A stretch of 64,000 bases of DNA from Alitta virens (Eukaryota > Annelida > Polychaeta > Phyllodocida > Nereididae): the NCBI GenBank assembly GCA_932294295.1, contig OW028576.1, positions 45,362,247-45,426,246 of the forward strand. The letters run 5' to 3'. The notes beneath the pieces are model-generated. The model did no database searches, was not told the origin of the DNA, and was given only the letters and a program-made list of their open reading frames with translations. The translations under genes were made by a program, and so were the position numbers. Positions 1 to 28,445 of this stretch are shown here, one piece after another (position 1 is the stretch's first letter; each line of letters begins with the position of its first letter).

Positions 1-1
1 C

Positions 2-136
2 AATCCTCCCACATCAAAGAACACTACTTCTCCTAATCCCACAGTGGCCCATGTCCCCTTCAGACCCACTCCCAATCGCACAAATAATCGCCCTCAGCGA
101 CAAACACGTCCGTCCGCCAGTTCAGTACCAGGATAG
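2..136 (+). pseudogene. C-terminal tail of a Ty3/Gypsy-type pol ORF
   Basis: Frame 2 is open from the window edge to a TAG at 134-136. It encodes a Pro/Thr/Arg/Asn-rich tail that includes HVPFRPTPNR. A basic, low-complexity tail followed by a G-rich polypurine tract (about 165-175) and an LTR-like segment is the normal 3' end of a Ty3/Gypsy pol gene. No protease, RT or integrase domain is visible because the window starts too late. The assignment rests on position rather than on a diagnostic motif. Confidence 0.45.
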
Positions 137-177
137 CGGGACAGTTACATTTTAGCCGCAGTTCTGGGGGGGAGGTA

Positions 178-352
178 TGTGGCATTCACACCCAGACAAA
201 CTGACAAACTGACAAACTGCTAATGATGAACTGTCACACAGATTTGCTTGACACATTTCGCATTTTCACAGTTGCATGTAATTTGTTTCCTGCCTATCTA
301 ATTTCTATGAATTAAAGTCAGTCCACAAAAAGTATTTGATGTGTTCACTTCA
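178..352 (+). repeat. Short LTR of a Ty3/Gypsy-like element
   Basis: The segment starts TGTGGCATTC just after a polypurine run and ends TTCACTTCA, so it has the usual TG...CA borders and is about 175 bp. Its last 30 bp are repeated at 797-826. It is followed at 353-371 by a primer-binding-site-like sequence. The LTR sits between a pol tail and a gag start, so it is shared by two partial copies or is the junction of a recombined element. Confidence 0.6.
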
Positions 353-371
353 ATGGTGACCCTGACTTGAG
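353..371 (+). promoter_or_regulatory. Putative tRNA primer binding site
   Basis: TGGTGACCCTGACTTGAG begins 1-2 nt after the LTR end. TGG complements the CCA end of a tRNA, as in retroelement primer binding sites. The particular tRNA was not identified. Confidence 0.45.
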
Positions 372-393
372 TGTATTGGATTTTACATTCAAC

Positions 394-780
394 ATGACTG
401 AGCACACAGGAATTAGTGCTGTTGCAATTAAGCTGCCTACATTTTGGACTGCTCACCCCAACATTTGGTTCACACAAACAGAAGCTCAATTTCATATCAA
501 AAATGTGACTCAGGATATTACAAAATATTACTATGTGGTCTCAGCACTTGACCAAACAACAGCCAGTCGCATTCTTGACATCTTAGCAAATCCTCCTGCA
601 GAAGGGAAATATGATTACCTGAAACAAAGACTTATCGATACATATGGACTCAATCGTCGCGACAGGGCAAGTAGACTTCTTCATATTGATAACTTGAGTG
701 ACCGCAAACCCTCAGAACTCTTGGATGAAATGTTCACTTCCGACTTGTGGGCTTCGCTGACTAAGCTACTTGGTGTGCGA
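394..780 (+). pseudogene. Truncated Ty3/Gypsy gag
   Basis: The ATG at 394 opens a frame with the typical gag start of metazoan Ty3/Gypsy elements: KLPTFWTAHPNIWFTQTEAQ, then YYYVVSALDQ, ILANPPAEGKYDYLKQRLI and LSDRKPSELLDEM. In this family the region forms the capsid N-terminal part. It reads about 125 residues and then breaks at about 780, where a stray copy of the LTR 3' end begins. The nucleocapsid and all of pol are missing from this copy, so it is a deletion remnant. Confidence 0.8.
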
Positions 781-796
781 CACAGCAGAACTACAG

Positions 797-824
797 CCAC
801 AAAAAGTATTTGATGTGTTCACTT

Positions 825-866
<42 letters not shown>
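797..866 (+). repeat. LTR 3'-end fragment followed by (AT)n microsatellite
   Basis: Positions 797-826 repeat the last 30 bp of the LTR at 323-352. A run of about 20 AT dinucleotides follows (827-866). This marks the downstream breakpoint of the collapsed gag copy. Confidence 0.7.
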
Positions 867-867
<1 letters not shown>

Positions 868-870
<3 letters not shown>

Positions 871-2394
871 GGCAGTTACCTATAAATTGGGTATATATGA
901 TAGGCATTGTTCTGCAAGACTAAGAATGCAGTGTTGCGTGAATCTACTCAATAGCAATTAGCACTTCTTACTCTAATGTTCTTGACCTAATTTCTGAGGT
1001 GTCAGGATATTCCTAATTGCAATTTCAGAACAAAAAAGAAGCGTTTTTCCCAATCATAAACCAAACTGTCAGTGCCAGAAATTGTAAAGAGGGCATTATC
1101 TTGGCCAAGTTTTTTGAAGAAAAAAAGAGTTGTATATAGTAATATAGGTATCATGTACACATTTTTGTAGGTATGGAATGATTTCAGGGACTAAGAAAGG
1201 GATGCCCTTTCTGGTACGACCAATAAACTAAACATGAGTCCGAGTCCAGCCCCTGGTCCGGGCCTGAGTCCGTGGGTCCTGGACCGGGTCCAGTCCACAT
1301 TTTATAACGTACCATCCTAGACTGTGACAGGGCCAGATGACCGCTTAATATGTTGGTTAATGACCTCACACATGTTGGGCCTGTGGTTTCACCCTCTCCT
1401 AATCTATCTTTTTAACCTGTCTTTAAATGGTGCTCTGACGGTCCAGTCAGCGATGCCCCCCTTGAAAACTGCTGTTTATTATTGTTGAATTGAAAGATCC
1501 ACCTGTTTAAATTGCTGATTGTCTAGACTAGACTAGATCCTTTGCACTAGCACTGAGTTTGACAGTTGTTGACCTTTTTGTTTAAGTGATCCAAAAGCTT
1601 TAAGCAGGTCACAACCCTTAACAGATTAAGTCAATAATTCTTTGTTTGAAAACTGTTGTTTATTCCGTGAATAAGCACTAAACATCTATGTTATCAAGTT
1701 CATTATCCAACAAATTAGCACTTAATATTTAATTCATCTATCTAATCCTTCATGACATGATAATTATCTTCTCTAGTTCATTACCCGACAAATTAGCACC
1801 ATATATCTATATTGACGCCATGGTTTTAATTAAATATCTTCCTAATATTTGGCAGACCTACAATTATGTTCTACCTATGTACCAAAGCCTCTTGACCTCA
1901 GGAATCCATTAAAGTTATAAATGTAGATAGTATAACCTGATAAAGCAGCACTTGAATTTTTAGTCAGGAAAAAAAAATCAGAAATGCTTTCTTGTTGTTT
2001 ATCAGATATCACTATCATTTCCTTTAACAGTGTCTAGACTGAATGATAAATGACTATTATAGCTATCAAGCACTGTATCACTATGCACTGATATATTACA
2101 TGTATATCTGAGGAAATATCTATCTTCTGACATAAGCTGCAAAACTATTTGTCCACATGATTCATAAACAACATGGAAGATATGACTGAACATTACAGAA
2201 AGTATTTCAAAACAAGTACTGACCAGTTTCGTTCATATTACGAGGAAAATAGTAATCAACCTCACTCCTTTGGGCCAAATATATTACAATATGGCCAATA
2301 TACAACCAGTTAATATTTGTATAATTTTCCACAGTAATGTAACTATGAATGTCGTTAGTTGGGTCATTAACTTGAGAGTTGGTTGGTGTATTAG
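868..2394. other. No gene recognised
   Basis: No convincing exon, transposase or RNA gene is seen. At about 1235-1300 there is a short GC-rich array of degenerate GTCC/GGGTCC words, unlike the AT-rich surroundings. It may be a solo end of a word-array transposon such as those described elsewhere in this window. Confidence 0.4.
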
Positions 2395-2475
2395 AGCTTT
2401 GCATCCCTTATTTTTACACCTGATGGGGTAATTAGGACTGGCAGGGACCATGGCAATGAGATGAAGGATGAAACA
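2395..2475. repeat. Dispersed repeat, copy 1
   Basis: The stretch GCATCCCTTATTTTTACACC and the following text resembles 4862-4945 (GGTCCCATATTTTTGCACC, then GGACAGGCAGG). The two share order and spacing but are diverged. The family was not recognised; it may be an old SINE. Confidence 0.45.
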
Positions 2476-2631
2476 GTGATCCAACTTAGGCTCTAACCTG
2501 CAACCCAGTGGTTGGAGACACTTTTAGCAAGAACATTAGACTTTAGTCCACACAATGGGATGTACCAAACTGAGCAGTAAATGTGACCTCTCTCGTTAAG
2601 ATGTGACTGAATGAATCAGCAAAAGGGCGTG

Positions 2632-2735
2632 AAATTTCCATAAATAAAGTAATAAACATTTACAGAAAAAACTAATGAATCAACAAAAGGAGTAATTTTT
2701 TCTGTAAATGTTTATTACTTTATTTATGGAAATTT
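2632..2735. repeat. Fold-back repeat, 40-bp arms
   Basis: Arm 2632-2671 (AAATTTCCATAAATAAAGTA...) is the reverse complement of 2696-2735 with a 24-nt loop. The similarity continues imperfectly outside the arms (CAAAAGG...). The loop also carries a direct copy of the flanking CAAAAGGAGTAA motif. It could be a small foldback element. Confidence 0.75.
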
Positions 2736-3129
2736 TACTCCTTTTGTAGGACAAGACAGACAAAACAAACAGTAGGGCCACTAAAATGAAAATGCTATAA
2801 AAAGAGAACAACAAGTGTGTACCATTTCTAACAGCAGTTTCCCTATAGTTTGTCTCGCACAAAACAATATTGAATACTACATGGATACATTATTAATCAT
2901 TGTTAATAGTGCTGATAGGCAGCTGGAATTAGACACACATAACCAGGATCTATGTTGATATGGATAAGCTCATATTTCATGACTGATTCACCCACGCCCT
3001 AAACAAATGCGGTTTGGGCTTGTGTGATGCTGCGTGATCTAAACTACCTCTGTCAATCTGTTTTACATAGTAAACTTGATAATTGCCGATATTTAACTGA
3101 CTTAAGCTATTTTAACATTTCTTTGGCAG

Positions 3130-3235
3130 AGAGCATATTAGTATGGCTTCCACACAATCTCATATTAGTCATACGAACAGCTGCCAGAGTCACACAAGAT
3201 GAGATGATTAATAAGCCCCAGCAGGCGTCCACTCT
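3130..3235 (-). repeat. SINE 3'-part remnant
   Basis: AGCTGCCAGAG followed by ATGAGATGAT and a GTCCAC is shared, in the same order, with the 3' half of the tRNA-derived SINE at 40030-40259. The tRNA-like head is absent here. Confidence 0.4.
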
Positions 3236-3967
3236 ATTCTACAATTTCATCTCTCCGTTGGTTCCATTTTCATTTGTCTGAGGTTACAAGAACCCTTGGA
3301 ATTCTCTTCCTGTTAATGTTTTTTAGGTTCAGTCAGAAACTATTACTCAATCACATAGTTACTTATTCAATTAATGTATATATATTTAGCTTTATCTTCA
3401 CTATTCAGCAATTTTCTGATCATGTATATATTTTATGTTATGCTATTATTTCACAACCAGTATTGTTCTAATACTGAAATTGCATGTATTGTTAAAATTG
3501 TAGTTGTTCAATTTGTAGTATTTGTTTATTGTGTATGACTAATGTATCTAACTATGATTCCAAAATGTCAATAAAACATTATATATAATGTTAAGTTTTC
3601 AACTCAAAGTAACGCTTTTAACTAATGTCACTGTGGTTTATGCTTACTCCGCCTGGTTTGATAAATATTTCTCCGATCAATTGACCGTATTGTAAGCATT
3701 CAGGGGGAAAAAAGATTACAATAATGGAAGTACAAACAAGGACTGAAAATTAGTCTTAATTGCAGGGCAGACTTAATATTGACTATATAAATAGGGTGCA
3801 GTTAAGCTGCATTATTATTATCACTGATTATAAGCACTAACTAGCTATGTGTACAAAGTACACTCCTAGGCAAAAAATATGAGCCAAGCCAATTGTTTAC
3901 AGCTTTGCACTCTAACACATGATTTATTCTCCATGTTTATTTATAACTGGCTAGCTCATTAATCAGG

Positions 3968-4035
3968 TAGGTCATATCTATCTATCAATATATCAATCTA
4001 TCAATCAATCTATCTATCAATCTATCAATCTATCT

Positions 4036-4078
<43 letters not shown>

Positions 4079-4106
4079 CATCCATCCATCGATCTATCGA
4101 TCTAAT
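3968..4106. repeat. (TATC/AATC/ATCC)n compound microsatellite
   Basis: Continuous tetranucleotide repeats change from ATCT through AATC to ATCC and end in GATC/TAA repeats. Confidence 0.9.
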
Positions 4107-4550
4107 AATAATAATAATAGTTGAAATAGCATATATGATTCTAACAACTTTTTTATGGTCATAAATTAATATTAGAACTGTAAAACAATAAAAATTCAGT
4201 GAACATTTATACAGGAAAATTGGAATATAAGGGCAGTGTGGCAGAAGGTATCCAAATATTTATACAAGTGGCCATTCAGGCAGGCTTGACAGTATATATC
4301 ATGTGAATTGATAAACATTCCAGGATATACAGTGTCACCTCATGAAACATACTATAATTTGTTGTTGCTATGCAATTTAAATAACAAGCATCCATTCACA
4401 AAATTCACAAAAACAATAAACATTTGCACAGCTCCCCTCACAACCAACCAAAAAAAATAAAAGGTACTTTTACAGACAGCTTCCAAGACAGACACACATG
4501 TATACATATACAAATGCTCAAATTAAATTGTACTTAATATTAATCCTAAC

Positions 4551-4655
4551 TATATCTGCGGGGATTAATCTTACTAGATCCTAAATATATCTTCAGGGAT
4601 TAATCTTACTAGATCCTAAATATATCTGCGGGGATTAATAGTACTAGATCCTAAA
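4551..4655. repeat. Three tandem copies of a 35-bp unit
   Basis: TATATCTGCGGGGATTAATC recurs at 4551, 4586 (with TTCA for TGCG) and 4621, each copy ending in ACTAGATCCTAA. The period is exactly 35. Confidence 0.8.
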
Positions 4656-4861
4656 TTAATAGCAATCAACTTCATTTACATTCACTGATTTCCCTTAATG
4701 GTTAATTTAATTAATTATATTCTTGACAAAATAGTATCAATATAACAACCTTGTATCATATCACTCCTTATAGTATTATGTTGGCACACAGTGTTTTTTC
4801 TCATAGCGTCTAAGAAACTCACAGCTTTTCTATCAAAGCATGCCACTGAGGTTGGTAAGTG

Positions 4862-4945
4862 TGACGGGCTTTAGGTCCCATATTTTTGCACCAGATAGGG
4901 CTGATCAGGACAGGCAGGTGCCACATTGAAGATAAGGCATATATA
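4862..4945. repeat. Dispersed repeat, copy 2
   Basis: This is the partner of 2395-2475 in the same orientation. It is diverged and of unknown family. Confidence 0.45.
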
Positions 4946-5205
4946 CACAAAACTGTGCTCTACTCCCAGAACCATCAATCCCAATACCTGACTATATAAC
5001 TACAAAGTAGACCCTCGGGTAATTTGAATTTGATATTTAATTTACTATCTGTCCAAGCATGCAGGTTTGTTCAAGCAAATTGATGTTAAAACTAAAATCA
5101 TAATTTGATAATTACATTAGTATAATATGCTAAGTAATTGTAACACTAATGCAATATACATTAATCCATTCTCTTATTTATGTTTCTTAAAATTTTGTTT
5201 CTTAC

Positions 5206-22991
<17,786 letters not shown>

Positions 22992-23278
22992 GTTGCTGAT
23001 GCCCACTTTAGCGACACCTAGCGGAATTGGAGGAAGTGGTGCGTTGGAGCTCGCCTCGATAAACATTTCTTTTAAGTGCTAAATCGGCTATATGGAAGTT
23101 AAAATGATCAAAATTGACAGATTTTGAGTTGTGGATACTACTAAAAATATCGTTTTGGAAAAGTTTCACCCATTTATTTCGGACTGAAGGCCAGTGAGTC
23201 AGGCTGCTCAGCAGCTCAAACCAGCCGTTGGATCATGACGCCACCTGTCGTTTTCGCCTTGGTTACGGCACACCTTAG

Positions 23279-23325
23279 CCAATCACAGCCAATGACGGCC
23301 CTTTGTTTATAAACATTGCCACGTG
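23279..23325 (+). promoter_or_regulatory. Possible promoter: two CCAAT boxes, TATA-like box, E-box
   Basis: CCAAT occurs at 23279 and 23289, TTTATAAA at about 23305 and CACGTG at 23320. They lie upstream of the LINE-A ORF1 ATG (23348) and about 290 bp upstream, in the other direction, of the Ig-gene ATG. The elements could be the LINE 5' promoter or a shared host promoter. Motif-based only. Confidence 0.3.
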
Positions 23326-23347
23326 CACGTCATCCTTGATTTCAAGC

Positions 23348-25020
23348 ATGGCTGAGAGACCAATGAGAAAAATCAAGACCCAAATTTTATTTATTCACAC
23401 AAACATAACAAATCACATCAAGTCATCAAATTATCTTCAGTAAAGGCTGACAGTTCGCTTTTAATCCCTTTGGATGACTTTCCTACAGTTTTATTTACCC
23501 CTTCACCCTCAAGCAGTCATCAAAATACCCCATCCCCTTCACCTTTTGAGTGTCATCAAGTTACCCCTCCACCTCAATTGAGTCCTGAATATGTGCAAAA
23601 TGACACTTATGGCTCAATCATCATCGGTTCTACCATACCCCTCTCTCTTACCCCAAGTCCAAGTTCTTCAATTATTCACACTTTGATCACCCCCAGTATG
23701 CTGCATGTCCGTCCGTCTCTTAAATCAGAATTACAAGAAAAAACCAGACTTTTGATTCTTGCCAACCAAGAAATTTCTGCCCTGAAGCTATCTTTAGCAG
23801 AGGTTAAAAGAGACCTTTTAAGCAAAGAATTGCTGAGTGAATTTATTGTATCTGAGTCTGATGCTTCAATTACCACAGACACTATTACTAACAACGATAA
23901 TTGTAATAGTAATTTACAACTGTTCCGAGCAGGTGGTAAACTACATTTATTATCAAACTTTGCCAAGTCACCCTTCATGCTTCACGGATTTCGCTATGTG
24001 ACTGCAGAGCATGCCTATCAGCATCAAAAGGCATTATTTCACAAGGTTCCTCAAATTGCTAATAACATTTTGAAATGTAAATATGGTGCTCAAGCCAAAA
24101 TTGCAGCAAAAAACATTGTCACTTCAACGCAATGGCAAACTGTCAAAGTTGACAAAATGCATGAAATACTAAAATGTAAACTTTACCATTGCCGTAAATT
24201 TGCTGAAACACTTGTCAACACAAATGAAGCCATTCTCATTCATAATGTTGAGGCAGATGCCTTTTGGGGTTGCGGAGAGAATGGTCTTGGTTTCAACAAG
24301 TTAGGTTTACTGTTGGAAAGGTTAAGAGTTGAGGCTGTTGAACTGGCAAATCAGGAGCATGTGGTTGTTAGTAGTCGCAAATCAAAAGATGAGTCATCTG
24401 AGTTACAGATAGAAGAAAATGTATTTTCAAATGAAAGTCCTGTTTCAGGCACTAAGTCGACATCAATCAGAAGTCAAGGAAAACCAACTCTTGTTGTTGT
24501 TTCTGATTCAATGTTAAGAAATGTACATCGTTATCTTGTAGATAGAACCAATAACTATGTTGCATGCTTTCCTGGGGCAGATATACAAACTATTGCTGAC
24601 AAGGCTGCACAGTTGTGCCAGCAGCGTAAAGTTGACTATCTTGTATTACATGCCGGTACAAACAACATTGAAAGTGAAGACTTCTCCACTGTACAATGGA
24701 AGTTTCGTTCAGCTATCAACTTGATTAGATGGAGTTCCCCCAACACAATAATTTTGTTGTCTGGTATTGTTCATCGTCTGGATAAATCGTACTTGAACTC
24801 CCGGGTTGATGCTGTAAACAATTTCATTCTGAAATTAGAAAATGATAAAGTATTTTTTATTAATCACAACAGCACTATTCGTAATCTGCATAGAATTGTT
24901 ACAACAGATGGCCTGCATCTGCGTTTATCAGGATTACGTTTAGTAGCTCAAAACATCAATAATACCTTATTAGGTACACCTTATTATCAAGACTCAGTAA
25001 AGAACCAGTCTTTTACATAA
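23348..25020 (+). CDS. LINE-A ORF1: NADAR (YbiA-like) domain plus SGNH esterase-like domain
   Basis: The open frame runs 23356-25020. It lacks an ATG near its start, but ATGGCTGAG at 23348 lies one frame away, so a small frameshift after MAE is likely. Numbering from codon 23470: residues 1-80 are Pro/Ser-rich, 85-125 could be a short coiled coil, and 149-287 match NADAR. The NADAR features are LSNFAKSPF, then TAEHAYQHQKAL (Glu180) and DAFWGCGENGLGFNKLG (Trp266), both corresponding to conserved active-site positions of YbiA. Residues 338-500 match SGNH hydrolases: VVSDSML (block I), LVLHAGTNN (block III) and TTDGLHLRLSG with Asp480 and His483 (block V). SGNH-type ORF1s are known in several LINE clades; a NADAR fusion is unusual. 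NADAR enzymes cleave N-glycosidic bonds of ADP-ribose-type or riboflavin-intermediate substrates, so a nucleotide-related function is inferred. Confidence 0.85.
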
Positions 25021-25028
25021 CTCAGTCC

Positions 25029-25190
25029 ATGGGGTCAGAATGTGATGAGCTCTCTGACAGATCTGCCTGTCAGCCCCATGGACTCATTGATACAAAAGTA
25101 GATAGCAGTATTACTGATCCTTTAAGTACATTTATAGATCAAGCTGATCACATTTATTCTCAGCTAAGGTTAGATACATTAAACTTATTA
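25029..25190 (+). CDS. LINE-A ORF2, 5' part (before element E)
   Basis: ATG at 25029, 8 nt after the ORF1 stop, opens 54 codons ending in RLDTLNLL. The last codons (TTA TTA) join exactly to TCT ATA AAT at 33649, which continues the endonuclease start (SINVCGLRSR). The short gap between ORF1 and ORF2 suggests reinitiation or stop-restart translation. Confidence 0.8.
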
Positions 25191-25284
25191 GGCCCCATTT
25201 AACCTCATAATTCCCGCAACTCCAATTATTCCCGTAACTCCCAACAATTCCTACCAATTCCTGGAAGTCCCTGATAATTCCCAT

Positions 25285-25640
25285 ATTTCCTAATAATTCT
25301 CAATAAGTCCTCGTGGTTCCCATAATTCCCAATAAGTCCTCGTGGTTCCCATAATTTTCAATAAGTCCTCGTGGTTCCCATAATTCCCAATAAGTCCTCT
25401 TGATTCCCATAATTTCCAATAAGTCCTCGTGGTTCCCATAATTCCCAATAAGTCCTCTTGGTTCCCATAATTCCCAATAAGTCCTCGTGGTTCCCATAAT
25501 TCCCGATAAGTCCTCGTGGTTCCAATATTTCCCGATAAGTCCTCGTGGTTCCCATATTTCCCAATAAGTCCTCATGGTTTCCATAATTCCCAATAAGTCC
25601 TCGTGGTTCCCATATTGCACAATAAGTCCTCGTGGTTAGG
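25285..25640. repeat. 29-bp tandem array (left subterminal array of element E)
   Basis: About eleven copies of a 29-bp unit with core AATAAGTCCTCGTGGTTCCC and a variable ATAATTCCC part. Units abut without spacers. Long minus-strand frames across it are repeats, not genes. Confidence 0.9.
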
Positions 25641-26140
25641 ACTGGTTCCTATAGGTCCCTGTTAATACTGATGATGCCCATAATACCTAATAAATCTAGA
25701 CCATTCATTAACTCCATCCAATTCTTAATAAGTACCATAATCATTGCATAATTCCTAATACAATCATATCATCGTTGTAACTCCTCACAAGTTTTAATTT
25801 TTCCTATAGTCCTGTCAATTTCCATTTATATATATATATAGTAATTAGGCAGATTCACTGAAATATATATTGCAGCAGTTATTTAAGTATTTGAAGAATT
25901 AATTAAATTAAACATAGATTTGATATAAAATAACGTTTATCTCTTAATTTCCAGTAGTATTGACATAGAGATCTTTCAGACTCTGGAAAGGACATCCAGC
26001 TGGGCAAATACAGACTCAATGGCTTTATGAATTCTGCCAGCTCATGATCACTTTTATGAGTCTTAATTCCAGCTAATGATCACTTTAATTTTTTGTGACT
26101 GCTTTTGACTGCAATAACTTCATAAACTATACCTTTAACC

Positions 26141-26535
26141 AATAGCAATCATAATAGCTCAAGCTGGCACTACTTATAACCAAACTCTTGCAAGATATCT
26201 TGAAAAAGAGCACCATAATGTTATCAATGAGGTAGAAACCTTTGTATTACTGGAGTGTGCTTCCACCAAGCCGTGTTGGTCCCTGGGGTTCTTCGCCCAA
26301 AGGGTTGTCAACCTTGCCACAAAGAAGCAAGAAATTCCTATGATGAACATTGAATGGATACCCCCCCCCCCCCAAAAAAAAAATAAGACTACAAGAAGGA
26401 ATGTACAATTTTATGAACTATATTCAGAATGTCCTCAGGAAGAATTATGTCACTGTTGATATTGTACAGCCAGCAAGTGAAGAAGATAATGCTGATATTC
26501 AAGAACTAGAATTTCAAAGGTACATGTATTTCTGA
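26141..26535 (+). pseudogene. Coding-like fragment of unknown family inside element E
   Basis: A frame from 26141 to about 26386 reads GTTYNQTLARYLEKEHHNVI, then ETFVLLECASTKPCWSLGFF and AQRVVNLATKKQEIPMMNIE. After a C-run and A-run it continues in another frame as MYNFMNYIQNVLRKNYVTVD up to a possible donor AAAG|GTACATG. The composition looks like real protein (Cys/Trp/aromatic content, no repeats) broken by homopolymer slippage. It was not recognised. It may be a remnant of element E's own transposase gene or a captured exon. Confidence 0.35.
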
Positions 26536-26636
26536 TCACTTTAATCTTGACAAAATTTTCTTGACTAGACATAGCTGTGAAAAGTCTTTATTTTGCTTGA
26601 AAATATTAGTTTGGGGTTTAGTGCAGTATAGCGGAC

Positions 26637-26760
26637 CCAAATTTATGCCCATATTTGGCGGCCATTAAAAATGTTATTTTATCAAATATTTCACAAGTTT
26701 CTAGCACAATTAAAATAACATTTGGTGTAGATAAGCTACTAAAAGGATTTATTTAGTTGA
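26637..26760 (+). repeat. Partial copy of the MITE at 39601
   Basis: GTTTAGTGCAGTATAGCGGA, then TTTATGCCCATATTTGGC and ATAACATTTGGTGTAGAT, match 39603-39720 in order. The right end is missing here. Confidence 0.75.
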
Positions 26761-28445
26761 ACCCCAAGATCGGGCATGTCATCTACTTTTTCGAAATTCA
26801 GTTTGTGCATCTTGTAGGTTTATAGCTTTTTGTTCTTCCTGGCATAAGTGACTTACATGGGGAAGCATTTGGTGGCATTAAATAACATTTTTTATGTGCT
26901 GGACCATTGGCGGTGTTGATCCAGTTTTCCTGTAACACTTGATGGTTCTGCATAGAGTTTCCTACTTCATGGTATGTTAGGCATTCATCTGTGAGTAGGG
27001 TATTGGTGGTACCCTAAGCTTCTAGTCAGCGATGTCATTGGTGTACGCCAAAAACTTGGTACTTATTGGGGCTCCTGATGCCACTGGCACTTCATTCAGA
27101 ATAAGTCACTCCACCCACTACTACCTGTTGTTGGCGATTGCTTTTGTAATATGACTTGCTACATGACTTGGATAAACACATGGAAAAGCATGGTTTTCAT
27201 CTCATGATAAGTAGTCTTGGACTTGCTCTGTACATTACATCAAAGTGCAATTTGTGGTTGGTAGACATGATACTATTATATAAAGCAGCTAAAATGCAAC
27301 TTTTTAATGCATTTATTCGAAAATGCTGGTGTGAATGCAAAATGCTGAATGTCCAACACCGAGGGGTTTCTGGTTCAGGTATAGCTTACTTAGGTAATAT
27401 ATGTTATAGAGTAGAAAACACCTTTGTGGAACAGTACTTTTAAAAACATGTGTTCAATTTACATTCCAAGAAATATTCAGTTGATAAGATACCTATTTGG
27501 AGTGATAGGTTTCAGCATAAGGAGCTTCGTCTGTATCACACTGACTTCTTCAGCTTGTGTCATTGGATAAAGTTCAGGATGTGAAATACCTCATTGTGAG
27601 GTTTTTTAACTGCCTTGTTGTATCTTATTGTGTTGTATAGTGCATATATTATGCATTGTGAAGATGCCAAAGAACTAGTTGCCAAGAATATAAAAGTGGT
27701 GTATTGTGTAACTCAAAATTGATGTAAACTTTAATTCACTTGTAAAGTAAAAAATTGCAATTGATGAGTCATTGTTGATACATAGAACTATATTTTGTGG
27801 AGGTTTAAGCTCCCTTGATGACTCATACAGACATTCATGGCAATGGATAATCCTGTATTCACTGAAGCTTGTCATTGAGGACAAAGTTCAGCTACAGTGA
27901 CACCACTTGCCTTCTAGTGATAGAAGACTCCTACCTTATGAGTCATCATGGGATAGAAAAGCTGTAATAGGACAAATGGGAGTGTGACTCATCAATTCTG
28001 TTTTTAGGAGACTAACAGACTTAAGCTTTGCAACTTCTTGTTGCCTGTTCAGGGACTATTTATTTTCAATGTAGGCCTATATAAACAAACTTACTAATCA
28101 GTACTCATATAATTTTGTACTAGTCAAGTTATTATTATTGTAATAACATTATGTATTGACACATTGTTAAAAAATACCAGAAGGAATGATAAATGTGCTG
28201 CTGACATAATTTGCAAATTTGAACGGTACTTACTGAATGATGTGACAATAAATAATCATATTTTTGTATTAAAATAATATTTATGTACTATCAAGTGAAA
28301 ATAATTCTGAATCCACTTACCTGTATTGCATTTGAGGCTATACTGTTTCAGATTATAATAAATTTTGATCAACAAAATCTTTTCTTGTTTTATTCCAAAT
28401 CGATTTTGACAAAATAGTGATGTCGCAAATAAATAATGTCTTCAG
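26761..28445. other. Element E interior, no gene recognised
   Basis: Several short frames but no recognised domain. Confidence 0.35.

Noticed and set aside
2002..2193. Possible further Ig-gene exon (RYFLRYTCNISVHSDT)
   Set aside because: There is an acceptor-like TTCTGTAATGTTCAG, but no credible donor and the phase does not fit.
2680..2862. Minus-strand frame with a transmembrane-like segment (FILVALLFVLSVLSYKRS), a possible last exon of the Ig gene
   Set aside because: It overlaps one arm of the foldback repeat, and no acceptor gives the phase 1 needed after exon 4. Possible but not supported.
25300..25620. Direct repeats of about 29 bp that look CRISPR-like
   Set aside because: Units abut without unique spacers, the DNA is animal, and the array lies at the end of a TIR transposon. 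It is a minisatellite.
25300..25620. Two long minus-strand frames (NYGNHEDLLGIMG-type repeats)
   Set aside because: Open only because the 29-bp repeat lacks stops; low-complexity translation in several frames.
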